Below the pieces are notes generated by a model. It saw nothing but the letters and a program-made list of their open reading frames with translations, was not told the DNA's origin and made no database searches. This document shows, piece by piece, positions 47,121-55,332 of a DNA stretch of 64,000 bases (position 1 is its first letter; every line of letters begins with the position of its first letter). Location of the stretch: assembly GCF_017355935.1 (NCBI RefSeq), contig NZ_JAFIQT010000002.1, positions 620,001-684,000 of the forward strand. The letters are read 5' to 3'. The position numbers and the translations under genes were made by a program. Source of the DNA: Telluribacter humicola. GTDB lineage: Bacteria > Bacteroidota > Bacteroidia > Cytophagales > Spirosomataceae.

Positions 47121-47840
47121 TCACTTGGCATTTAATATCTTTTCCGCAACAGTCAAGCAATTTTCCATTGAGCCGCCCAATCCCATATTGTCCGTTTCCA
47201 ACTTGAAAAGTTGCTCAGCAATTTGCTGTCTGTCTGCACCTGCTTTAATCAGTCCAAAAATTTCAGGCACATAGCTTTGATATTCGTCTCTTGGGGCAAG
47301 GTCGTTGATGCCAATCGGATCCCAGTCAAACCAAAGTATGTCGTCAATTTTTTTATAAAGTAAAAAGTCCTTGGCGGCGTTTAAGTTGTCCTTGAACTTT
47401 TTGTTACGACTGAATAAGAGGATTGCAGACTTTACTTCTTCTTCAAGTCTGTTGTCGTCAAAATGTTCTGTCGCTTTAAAAGCAAAACTTGCAATGTAGT
47501 GTCCACTGTCGCTGTCAAAAGGTGCAGGTTGTCCCGAAGCATTGTAAGTCACTTTGGCAACAAGTTCTGCTAAAAGTAAATATGCTTCGGGCTGATAGTT
47601 TTTGTTGTCAAGTAGAAAGCGTCTGATTTTATTAAACTGTCCGTGTGCTTCTTTCCAACGGTCTTTGTTGTCAACGATTGGATATAGTTCAAGAATTGAT
47701 GCCGGAACGTCCTGAATGTAAGTGTCAAAGCGTGATAAAATAAGTCCTGCCCAACCAGGTCGTATGTCATTAGGTAGGTTCTCAAAAAATTGTTTTCCAA
47801 TCTCGATGTTAGTCTTTATGTCGTACTGCTCGGTCTTCAT
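47121..47840 (-). CDS. DUF1871-type protein of unknown function (cassette gene 1)
   Basis: 239 residues. The C-terminal 70 residues (DPIGINDLAPRDEYQSYVPE, LIKAGADRQQIAEQLFKLET, MGL) resemble the DUF1871 family, which is often found in accessory and immunity-like contexts. The N-terminal 160 residues are helical and not recognised. First cassette after the recombinase; ATG 47840 lies 14 bases after the junction. Its stop lies at the very start of palindrome B. Confidence 0.72.
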   Translation of the reverse strand: MKTEQYDIKTNIEIGKQFFENLPNDIRPGWAGLILSRFDTYIQDVPASILELYPIVDNKDRWKEAHGQFNKIRRFLLDNKNYQPEAYLLLAELVAKVTYNASGQPAPFDSDSGHYIASFAFKATEHFDDNRLEEEVKSAILLFSRNKKFKDNLNAAKDFLLYKKIDDILWFDWDPIGINDLAPRDEYQSYVPEIFGLIKAGADRQQIAEQLFKLETDNMGLGGSMENCLTVAEKILNAK

Positions 47841-47854
47841 AAAGTGGCATATAA

Positions 47855-48024
47855 CGTGTTAATATACGAATATTTATTATATACTATTTGTAATTCACCT
47901 GCTTAGAAAAATAGCACATTACTAAGTGAATTATCGCTTTATGGGTTAATGAAATTACAATTTATTGTATTATTTTAACATTTGCCCATTTCAACAATGC
48001 AAAACGCGTACTATTCCGATACAC
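47855..48024 (-). other. Array leader with a candidate attI-like hairpin
   Basis: 170 bases between the recombinase stop and the first cassette junction, A+T-rich and non-coding. TAATTCAC (47891-47898) pairs with GTGAATTA (47926-47933), with an inner TTAG/CTAA pair; the junction itself is ACACGTTATATG. By analogy it should hold the primary recombination site and the promoter that reads the cassettes. I could not fix a -7 box. Confidence 0.35.
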
Positions 48025-49128
48025 TTACTGATCCATTGTATCCAGCGGACTTTTAATATTTTGAATACTTTTTTTACTGACATGCGTGTATCGCAAGGTG
48101 GTTTTTATGTCATTGTGGCCCAGCAGATTTTGTATATATGAAATATCAGTTCCCCGTTCTAAAAGATGGGTCGCATAACTATGCCTAAGGCCATGTATGC
48201 CCACTACTTTGTTTATACCTGCTCTTTTGAGACCAGTTGAAAATACCTTTTGGACACTTCTAATACTATATTGTTCTCCATACTGGCCTGCAAATAGATA
48301 TTTATTAGGTCGATATTCTTTGAAGTAAGTGCGGAACTGCACCAAAATACTTTCCGGCAAGTTAACATAACGATCCTTTTTACCCTTTGCTCGCTCAATA
48401 AACACTTGCATCTTCTTACTGTCAATGTCCGTAATTTTTAAATTCACAATTTCGCTTACTCGCAGTCCCATTCCATAGCAGAGTTTTAGCATCGTATTAT
48501 GCTTTAGGTTTGTTGTTACTTCAAATAGGCGCTTTATATCATCAGCATGAATAGTTTTAGGGAGAATAGATGGTTTCTTAGGCCGTGGTATTTCAAAGAA
48601 AAACTTTTCCCGCTTTAGTACATGCTCATAAAAAAATTTCACCGCGTTGATCCGGCTGTGCAATGTGTTCTCAGATAGTTTCAGGGTAGTTGTACAGTAC
48701 AGGAAATAGCTGCGTAGACGCCCCGCATCCAGGGACTCGGCTGGAGTGGCTTTCAGAACGTACAGCAACTGTGCAAACTCATTCCGGTAGGTCCTGAGGG
48801 TACTTTCGCTGTATGCTTTGAGTTACAGCGTTTCGATGAATCGCTGAAGAGCTTCCTGATTGACTGGGTGAATTTGGCTGAGTACTTCCTTACCGGCCAT
48901 CGGTAATTGTATGCCAAGCAACTGACGATTGGCGGGAATGTCTCGTAGGTACCAGGACTGGAGAGTGCGGCTCCAGCGTGCTCCCTGCAAGCTCCGCACT
49001 CGGGTATTTAATTCGGCACTATACTCAAAACGAATGAGAATAATAGGTTGGTTATGGTGGTTAACGGTATCAAAATTCCATTCGGCTGGTACCTCAAAAG
49101 CAGAAGCGGGAAGAGTACTACGATTCAT
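48025..49128 (-). pseudogene. Tyrosine recombinase interrupted by one in-frame stop
   Basis: One open frame of 368 codons broken only by TAA at 48825-48823. Residues before it carry the N-terminal domain seen in many Bacteroidota recombinases (IRFEYSAELNTRVRSLQG followed by ARWSRTLQSWYLRD); those after it carry SAM-like core binding (LKAYSESTLRTYRNEF) and a full catalytic domain: GMGLRVSEI (Arg), RAKGKKDRYV (Lys), HGLRHSYATHL (His-x-x-Arg), LLGHNDIKTT (His) and RYTHV (Tyr). The likely ancestral codon is CAA. The 247-residue C-terminal part from 48768 could still be made. The alternative TTG start 49140 is not preferred. No IntI-specific insertion is seen. Confidence 0.8.
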
Positions 49129-49459
49129 CTCGTTTGTCAAGCATAATTATCTGATCACTTATTATTTCGGTCACCTAGCGTTTGTTGCCTTCCTTATCGT
49201 CTTAAGAGCGCGTTTTAAGTCTACCCTCTACGTAGATCAGGCTCCCCTTGCGCAGGTACCTTTCAGCCAGTTCAGCCAGGCCACGCCAAAGAACTATGGA
49301 ATGCCAGTCTGTGGTACTATGTGTCTGCCCCTTCGCGTCTTTATACGATTCAGTTGTTGCTAGCGAAAACTTTGCTACAGTCACTCCATCCTGTAACTTT
49401 TGGACTTCTGGATCATTCCCTAGATTCCCAATAAGAGTTACTTTATTGAGGCCGCGCAT
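49118..49459 (-). pseudogene. ssb: Single-stranded DNA-binding protein gene with two in-frame stops
   Basis: Begins MRGLNKVTLIGNLGNDPEVQ and keeps the OB-fold (KFSLATTESYKDAKGQTH, WHSIVLWRGLAELAERYL, YVEGRLKTRS). TAA at 49204-49202 cuts the frame after 85 residues; the frame continues DDKEGNKR, TAG at 49177-49175, VTEIISDQIIMLDKRDES, then TAG at 49118. An intact SSB would read RSW and KRY or KRQ at these points, so both stops are point changes. It overlaps the recombinase start and probably was in one operon with it. The acidic tip is missing. Confidence 0.82.
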
Positions 49460-49702
49460 GGGGTAGATAGTTAGGTATTTAAATAAAAGATAGGTTTTGA
49501 ATATCCGGCCCGGAAAAAGATGCCATTAACATACTAAAAAGAATCGTCTCCGGGCACACCCGTCCCAAAAATTTATCCTACGGTAAACTTTCTAGCCTTT
49601 ACTGGTTTCTTTTAGCCTTTGCCGGTGTTATCACCGGCGAAAGAGGTACTTAGTAGTTGGTCGCAGGTGAAAAACACCAGCAACGGCGGTATCAGAAAGC
49701 CG
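49460..49702. other. Spacer with two imperfect hairpins
   Basis: No gene. GCCGGTG..CACCGGC around 49620-49640 forms a 7-bp stem with TTAT loop and CTTT/AAAG flanks. Just upstream a near-repeat (TAGCCTTTACTGGT, then TAGCCTTTGCCGGTG) and a GGTAAA/TTTACTGG pair are seen. Could be terminators of the decayed genes; function unknown. Confidence 0.35.
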
Positions 49703-50242
49703 TCACAAACCATTCATAGATTCCAGCAGCTTGGTGACCTGCCCCTTATGCCTGTCTATATGAAATCACAAAAATTCCAGCCGCTGCTGAAAATCCAGGG
49801 CTCCCAAAATAGGGTGAGGATGAGCCTGTACGCGTAGCTCGTCTTCCTTTAAGTCCTCTCCAAAGGTATCCAATACTTCCTGCAAACTGTGAAGTGAAGA
49901 TTTCCAGAATAACATAGGCCCTCCAAACCGGGGAACCGCCACTGCTGGTACCTGCTCCTTCGGCTGCCAGGTAAGTTGGATAACCTGTTCAATGGGCATC
50001 TCCCTGTGATTGGACTCATACTTTCGTTCCATAGTACCCCCCCTGATAGCGTGCAGGGTCTTCCACATGCCATTAATACCTCCCTGTTCGGCCCAGAAAA
50101 GATGCTCAGTAATTTCGATGAGGTTCCAGCGATCAGGGGCTGGTTTCCACCGGGCCTAGTCATCCGAAATTCTGTCCAATTGATCGAGGTATCTCGCTCG
50201 GGCGGTAGCTACCTCCTGAATAAGCCGCTGAATGATACGCAT
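49703..50242 (-). pseudogene. DinB-like/DUF1569 gene with two in-frame stops
   Basis: A 180-codon frame starting at ATG 50242 with TAG at 50158-50156 and TGA at 49768-49766, ending in TGA at 49703. The parts join as one DinB-fold protein: RLIQEVATARARYLDQLD, then ARWKPAPDRWNLIEITEHLF and WAEQGGINGMW, later HPHPILGALDFQQRLEFL, then FHIDRHKGQVTKLLESMN. HPHP and the late FHxDRH motif (metal-binding His) are typical. Likely ancestral codons are CAG at the first stop and TGG at the second. No frameshift. Confidence 0.75.
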
Positions 50243-50563
50243 ACCGCCTGTTTCAATGCTGTTTCGTGAATGTTACCGAAACATAAGGAAAAGTTTATAT
50301 CGCCTGGAACTAGGCAGGATAAAATTTATCATTATCGTAAATTTACTGCTTCCTGAGAGGTGACAACTCTTTTCTTTATCAATGCCTATATTCACTTAAC
50401 TCTCCCGTTCCAAATCACACAAACCGTGCGAAACCGCACGGTTTTTTCTTTTTATGTATTATGTAAGTGTCTGTAATGCAATAACTTAACTTTTGGCACG
50501 GCAATGGTATATCTATAAGGGTATTAGCCATGAAAATTTTCACGAAATAACCCCGCCTTAGCC
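50243..50563. other. Spacer before the efflux operon with an isolated terminator
   Basis: 321 bases, no ORF. A strong hairpin at 50421-50443 lies in plus orientation with no plus-strand gene ahead of it. The bases after 50460 probably carry the promoter of the HlyD operon; a TAAC/TTTTGG stretch is seen but no clear -7 box. Confidence 0.35.
50421..50447 (+). terminator. Strong terminator hairpin in non-coding sequence
   Basis: AAACCGTGCG, loop AAAC, CGCACGGTTT, then further T: a 10-bp stem and T-tract. It reads in plus orientation; the nearest plus-strand gene upstream is far away, so it may end a small RNA or be a relic. Confidence 0.75.
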
Positions 50564-51808
50564 ATGGATCGAGAAGTAGCCCCCGAGTACCTTAAAAAAC
50601 AGAGAAGCCGACGCTGGTTGGTGGGCGCCGTAGCTCTGGTGGCCCTGCTTACCGTCGTGTATGCTTTCCGTAACTCCCTACGCAGCTCCATTGAAGCCTC
50701 CCGCATCCGCACCGCTACGGTGGAGGTAGGTGATGTCGAGAATACCCTGACGGCCTCGGGCGAAGTCATACCCGCCTTTGAGCAGATCATCACCAGCCCC
50801 ATCAAAGCCAGCATCAAGCGCATCCTGCTTACACCCGGCACACAGGTAGCTCCTGGTCAGGCCATTGTGGAACTGGACAAGTCGTTTACCCTGATCGAAT
50901 TTGAGAAAATGCAGGATCAGCTGGCGCTCAAGCGCAACAGCATCGATCAACTCCGGATGAAGCTCAACAAAAACCTGTATGACGCCGAGATCAACGATAA
51001 GATCAAATCACTAAACATCAACAAGCTTCGTGCCGACTACGAAGATGCCAAACGCCTGCAGAAAGTAGGAGGGGGCACCGCCGAAGATGTAACCCGGGCC
51101 GAGAACGCACTGCGCATCGCGGAACTGGAAAAAAAGCAACTCGAAAACGATCTTACCTACAACCGCGAGTCCATGGGGTCCAGCCTCCGCGAAACCCAGC
51201 TCAGTGCCCAGATTGAGGAAAAGAGCCTGAAAGAAATGCAGCACAAGCTACGTATGGCCGACATCATTGCCGACCGTAAGGGAGTACTAACCTGGGTGAA
51301 TGAAAATATCGGTTCGTCGGTGAACGAAGGAGAGATGCTGGCCAAGGTGGCCGACCTGGGTAGCTTCCGCATCGAAGGCTCCTGCTCGGACGTGTACTCC
51401 GATCAATTAAAAGCGGCCCTGCCCGTCATAATCAAACTTAATGAAACGACACTCCGTGGTTCCATCACGCAGATCAAGCCGGTGGTGAAGAATGGGGTGG
51501 TGGAGTTTGTAGTTCAGCTGGATGATGCTCAGAATGCGTCATTACGTCCCAATATGAAAGTGGAGGTATTCGTGGTGACTGAGCGTAGTCCACGCAGCCT
51601 GCGGGTAGCCAACGGGCCAGCTTTCAAGGGCAAGCGCCGGCAGTTTATATTCGTGATGAATGGGGGTAAGGCTCAGCGCCGGGAGGTAGAGGTAGGGCTT
51701 TCCAATTTCGATTACGTAGAAATCAAGAGTGGAGTACAGGCGGGCGAAAAGGTAATCCTGACTGACCTGAGTCAGTTTGAGCACCTGTCAGAACTGGACA
51801 TCATCTAA
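50564..51808 (+). CDS. HlyD/MacA-type periplasmic adaptor of an ABC efflux system
   Basis: A 414-residue membrane-fusion protein that links an inner-membrane ABC exporter to the outer-membrane channel. One membrane helix near residues 18-38 (WLVGAVALVALLTVVYAF), a biotinyl-lipoyl domain (TASGEVIPAFEQIITSPIKA, PGTQVAPGQAIVELDKS), a long coiled-coil hairpin (about 110-220), and beta-barrel/membrane-proximal domains. First gene of a five-gene set, followed by tolC 16 bases later. Confidence 0.9.
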   Translation: MDREVAPEYLKKQRSRRWLVGAVALVALLTVVYAFRNSLRSSIEASRIRTATVEVGDVENTLTASGEVIPAFEQIITSPIKASIKRILLTPGTQVAPGQAIVELDKSFTLIEFEKMQDQLALKRNSIDQLRMKLNKNLYDAEINDKIKSLNINKLRADYEDAKRLQKVGGGTAEDVTRAENALRIAELEKKQLENDLTYNRESMGSSLRETQLSAQIEEKSLKEMQHKLRMADIIADRKGVLTWVNENIGSSVNEGEMLAKVADLGSFRIEGSCSDVYSDQLKAALPVIIKLNETTLRGSITQIKPVVKNGVVEFVVQLDDAQNASLRPNMKVEVFVVTERSPRSLRVANGPAFKGKRRQFIFVMNGGKAQRREVEVGLSNFDYVEIKSGVQAGEKVILTDLSQFEHLSELDII

Positions 51809-51824
51809 CCCTGCGCTCTTAGCC

Positions 51825-53288
51825 ATGAAAAACTTTCTACTCCTTATTCTGGTGTTGCTGGGGCTACTGTGGGCACCCGTTGAGCTCCTGGCTCAGACGC
51901 AGCGCCTCGGCCTGCACCAGGTCGTGGATCTGGCCCGTGAGCAGTCTATTGCAGCCAAGCAGGCTACTACCCAGAAGAAAAACAACTACTGGCAGTACCG
52001 CTCGTTCCTGGCGGACTACAAGCCCCAACTCAGTCTTAATGGTACCCTGCCCGGTTTTACCCGCTCGTTTGTGGAGGTTCTTCAACCTGATGGTACCATA
52101 TCGTTTCAGCCGGTTTCCAACAACAACTCTATGCTGAACCTGGCGCTGAGTCAGAGCCTGCCCATGACGGGAGGTACTGTATTCGTGCAGCAGCAGTTGC
52201 AGCGTTTTGATGACTTTGCCCGTAACAACACGCTTTACAACGGTATACCCTTCGCCATTGGCCTCAACCAGCCGCTGCTACGCTTCAACCCCATGAAGTG
52301 GGAGCGCCGGATCGAGCCCTTGAAGTACCAGGAAGGGAATCAGCAGTTTATCGAATCGCTCGAGCAGGTAGCCCTTACTGCTACGGACTTATACTTTGAG
52401 CTACTGGTGGCGCAGGTAAATCTACAAATAGCTGAAAAGAACCTGAGCAACAACGATACACTCTATAAAATAGCGCAGCAGCGCCTGGAACTCGGCAAGA
52501 TATCACAGAACGACCTGCTGCAACTGCAGATGGGCGTACTGACCGCTCAGAAAGACCTGGCTTCATCCCGGCAGGCCGCGGCGGTAGCCTCGCTCCGCCT
52601 TAAAATGTACCTCAATTCGCGGGACGAGCGCGAGCTGCAGTTGGAAATTCCCAAGGAGATGAATGATATTGAAGTAGACCCCCAGATGGCTCTGGCGGAG
52701 GCTTTCGCGAATCGTTCCGATGCTATCCTTTTCCAGAGAACCTTGCTGGAAGCGGAGCGCGACGTGAACAAGGCAAAAAAGGAAAACGGAATCAATGCCT
52801 CGCTTAATGTGGCTTTTGGACTGTCTAACCGCGGCGCCCGCCCGACCGACGTATACCAGCGGCCGCAGGACCGGGAGTTTGTGGAGGTGCAGTTTACGGT
52901 ACCTATCATGACCTGGGGCCGCAACCAGGCCCGTACCGAAGTAGCCAAGGCCAACCAGGAGCTGGCCCAGCAGTCGGTAGCCCAGAACAAGCTTACCTTT
53001 GAGCAGGAAATATTCACCCAGGTGACGCTTCTACAGATGCTGCAAAAGCAGGTAAAGCTCACCGCCCTGGCCGATCAGATCGCAGCCAACCGGTACCAGA
53101 TCGCCCAGGAGCGCTTTATACTGAGCAACCTGAGTGTGACGGACCTGGGCATCGCCACGCAGGAAAAAGACCGCGCCCGGCGTGACTACATACTGGCCCT
53201 GCGGGACTACTGGCAGGCCTACTATACCTTACGATTACTCACCCTTTACGACTTTGAACTAAACCAAAAAATCAAGTACCAGCCATGA
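51825..53288 (+). CDS. TolC-family outer-membrane channel protein
   Basis: 487 residues from ATG 51825, which gives the signal peptide (FLLLILVLLGLLWAPVELLAQ); a TTG 48 bases upstream lies in the adaptor gene. Two OEP repeats, each with a coiled-coil region and beta strands (LGLHQVVDLAREQSIAAKQA near 30; YFELLVAQVNLQIAEKNLSNN near 190; NRYQIAQERFILSNLSVTDL near 430). It should form the outer-membrane exit duct for the HlyD-ABC pump. The last 4 bases overlap the ATPase start. Confidence 0.9.
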   Translation: MKNFLLLILVLLGLLWAPVELLAQTQRLGLHQVVDLAREQSIAAKQATTQKKNNYWQYRSFLADYKPQLSLNGTLPGFTRSFVEVLQPDGTISFQPVSNNNSMLNLALSQSLPMTGGTVFVQQQLQRFDDFARNNTLYNGIPFAIGLNQPLLRFNPMKWERRIEPLKYQEGNQQFIESLEQVALTATDLYFELLVAQVNLQIAEKNLSNNDTLYKIAQQRLELGKISQNDLLQLQMGVLTAQKDLASSRQAAAVASLRLKMYLNSRDERELQLEIPKEMNDIEVDPQMALAEAFANRSDAILFQRTLLEAERDVNKAKKENGINASLNVAFGLSNRGARPTDVYQRPQDREFVEVQFTVPIMTWGRNQARTEVAKANQELAQQSVAQNKLTFEQEIFTQVTLLQMLQKQVKLTALADQIAANRYQIAQERFILSNLSVTDLGIATQEKDRARRDYILALRDYWQAYYTLRLLTLYDFELNQKIKYQP

Positions 53289-53983
53289 TCAAACTACAGA
53301 ACATCGAGAAAGTGTACCGGACCAGCTCCATCGAAACACTCGCATTGAACAACGTCAACATCCACATCCGCAAGGGCGAGTTTGTGTCCATCATGGGACC
53401 ATCCGGCTGCGGCAAGAGTACCCTGCTCAACATCATGGGGCTGCTCGACGAGCCTTCGAAGGGTACGGTGGAAATAGCCGGTAGTACCGTAGACAAATAC
53501 CAGGACAAGGCGCTGGCGCGCCTGCGCAACGAGAAGCTGGGCTTTATATTCCAGAGCTTTCACCTGATCAGCGACCTGTCAGTACTGGATAACGTGGAGA
53601 TACCGCTGCTGTACCGTAAGGGCTCGGCCCGGGAGCGTCGCGAACTGGCGCAGGAGGCTCTGGAAAAAGTAGGGTTGAGTAACCGCATGAAGCACTTCCC
53701 GAAGGAGTTATCGGGCGGACAAAAGCAGCGCGTAGCCATTGCCCGCGCCATTGTAGGTAAGCCCGAGATCATCCTGGCCGATGAACCTACCGGAAACCTG
53801 GACAGCGCCATGGGGAATGAGATCCTGAGCATCCTGCAGAACCTCAATAAAGAAGGAGCTACCATTGTGATGGTAACACACGACGAAGCGATGGCCAAAC
53901 GGACCCACCGCCTGATTCGCCTCTTCGACGGTACCCAGGTAACGGATTCAGTACTATCTACTAACCTGGCTACTGGTGTGTAG
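53285..53983 (+). CDS. ABC transporter ATPase of the MacB/LolD type
   Basis: A 232-residue ATPase. Walker A GPSGCGKST, Q-loop IFQSFHLISDLSVLDN, signature LSGGQKQRVAIARAI, Walker B ILADEPTG and the switch His in VMVTHDEAMA. It powers the two FtsX/MacB-type permeases encoded next, so the pump is of the mechanotransmission type used for peptide, macrolide or lipoprotein export. Start overlaps the tolC stop by 4 bases (ATGATC within CCATGA). Confidence 0.95.
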   Translation: MIKLQNIEKVYRTSSIETLALNNVNIHIRKGEFVSIMGPSGCGKSTLLNIMGLLDEPSKGTVEIAGSTVDKYQDKALARLRNEKLGFIFQSFHLISDLSVLDNVEIPLLYRKGSARERRELAQEALEKVGLSNRMKHFPKELSGGQKQRVAIARAIVGKPEIILADEPTGNLDSAMGNEILSILQNLNKEGATIVMVTHDEAMAKRTHRLIRLFDGTQVTDSVLSTNLATGV

Positions 53984-54024
53984 CAACTAATAGATAAAAC
54001 TACTACCTAACAGCTACAAAAGCC

Positions 54025-55272
54025 ATGATCTTAAACTATATAAAAATAGCCTGGAAAGTGTTGCTACGGCATCCTTTCTATACATTCATCACTCTGTTTG
54101 GCATTAGCCTTACCCTCACGGTACTGATGGTACTTACCTCCTTCCTGGACCACCTGTTCGGGACGCACTACCCCGAAGGCAAACGCGACCGCTCCCTGTA
54201 CATTACCCGCATGATGCAGCAGGATACCTCCCAGAATGGCCGCAATATGGGGCCGGTGAGCTACAAGTTTCTGAAGGAATACGCCAAAACCCTCAAGACT
54301 CCGGAGCGGGTGGGTATATCTACCATGTTTGGCTTTGCCAATACCTATATCAATGGCAAGCGCATCAAGCTGAACACCAAGTACACCGACGCAGACTTCT
54401 GGTATGTGACAGACTTCCAGTTTCTGGAAGGGAAGCCCTTTAACGATCAGAATATTGCTAATGGAGAACAGGTGGTGGTGATTACCGACGATCTCCGGAA
54501 ACAGTACTTTGAAGACACCGATGAGTCGGTTATAGGCAAAAGTATTGATATCGAAAATATAAACTACCGGATTATCGGTGTTATTAAGGGGAGCCCGGCT
54601 ACACGTCCGTACACCTATGGAGATGTGTACTTTCCGTATACCGCACCTAAGAGCAACTACCAGGGGGCTGGTTTAAGAGGGGGCTACATGGCGATAGTAC
54701 TGGCTAAGGATAAAACGGATATACCCGCTATCCAGGAAGAATTTAACAGTGCCGTGAGCCGGATTCCTTTGCCGGGTACCGAAAATGGCTTTAAGTTCCA
54801 TATCGTTAAAGTCGAGGCCAACCAGTACCTGGATGATTTTATAAGTACCTTCTTTCAGGATGCTGATTCCCGTAAAGCCATATTCTACACTATCATAGGA
54901 CTGATCATGCTGATGGTGATGGGGCTGCCCGCTATCAATCTGGTGAATGTAAACGTGAGCCGTATCCTGGAGCGGGCTTCGGAGATAGGGGTACGTAAGT
55001 CATTCGGTGCACCGTCACGCGCCCTGCTGTGGCAGTTCATCATCGAGAATATCTTCATCACGTTTATCGGCGGACTCCTGGCCCTGTTGCTGTCCTTCCT
55101 GATCATTCAGCTCATCAATACCAGCGGCTGGATTGCCTACGCCGACCTGACCATCAACTTCAACGTCTTTGCGGTCAGTATGGGGGTATGTCTGGTATTT
55201 GGACTGCTATCAGGAGTACTACCCGCCATGCGTATGTCTAAAATGAAAATTATAGATGCGCTCAAAGCGTAA
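54025..55272 (+). CDS. MacB/FtsX-type ABC transporter permease 1
   Basis: 415 residues: membrane helix near 20-42, a large periplasmic MacB-PCD domain (about 50-270), and a C-terminal FtsX domain with three helices, including LINVNVSRILERASEIGVRKSFGAP-like sequence near residue 310 (NVNVSRILERASEIGVRKS), the usual coupling segment. With the next gene it forms a heterodimeric permease. Follows the ATPase by 41 bases. Confidence 0.9.
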   Translation: MILNYIKIAWKVLLRHPFYTFITLFGISLTLTVLMVLTSFLDHLFGTHYPEGKRDRSLYITRMMQQDTSQNGRNMGPVSYKFLKEYAKTLKTPERVGISTMFGFANTYINGKRIKLNTKYTDADFWYVTDFQFLEGKPFNDQNIANGEQVVVITDDLRKQYFEDTDESVIGKSIDIENINYRIIGVIKGSPATRPYTYGDVYFPYTAPKSNYQGAGLRGGYMAIVLAKDKTDIPAIQEEFNSAVSRIPLPGTENGFKFHIVKVEANQYLDDFISTFFQDADSRKAIFYTIIGLIMLMVMGLPAINLVNVNVSRILERASEIGVRKSFGAPSRALLWQFIIENIFITFIGGLLALLLSFLIIQLINTSGWIAYADLTINFNVFAVSMGVCLVFGLLSGVLPAMRMSKMKIIDALKA

Positions 55273-55300
55273 ATCCATTAATCACCGTGTGTTAAGAAGC

Positions 55301-55328
55301 TAATAGCTAACACCTAATAACTAACACC
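55301..55328 (+). repeat. Tandem 14-base duplication between the two permease genes
   Basis: TAATAGCTAACACC (55301-55314) is repeated as TAATAACTAACACC (55315-55328) with one change, just before the start of permease 2. It may be a slippage product or an RBS-spacing element. Confidence 0.55.
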
Positions 55329-55332
55329 TACT

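Larger units (their letters stand above)
44972..47854 (-). mobile_element. Integron-like array of three gene cassettes
   Basis: Three units on the minus strand, 46983-47854, 46148-46982 and 44972-46147, each one gene plus a downstream palindrome. All junctions fit a cut between G and TT in CGTT. For each unit, the bases after the junction are the reverse complement of the bases starting its own palindrome: 13 of 14 (47841-47854 with 47105-47118), 8 of 8 (46975-46982 with 46268-46275) and 12 of 13 (46135-46147 with 45157-45169). That is what a circular cassette inserted at one site gives. Genes have higher A+T than the flanks. Integration by an IntI-type enzyme is not implied: the neighbouring recombinase has no IntI-specific insert. 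Confidence 0.7.

Noticed and set aside
48025-48768. Reading the recombinase as a true IntI integron integrase
   Set aside because: The IntI-specific insert before the HxxR motif is not present; the sequence fits general Bacteroidota XerC/D-like recombinases. The array is therefore called integron-like only.
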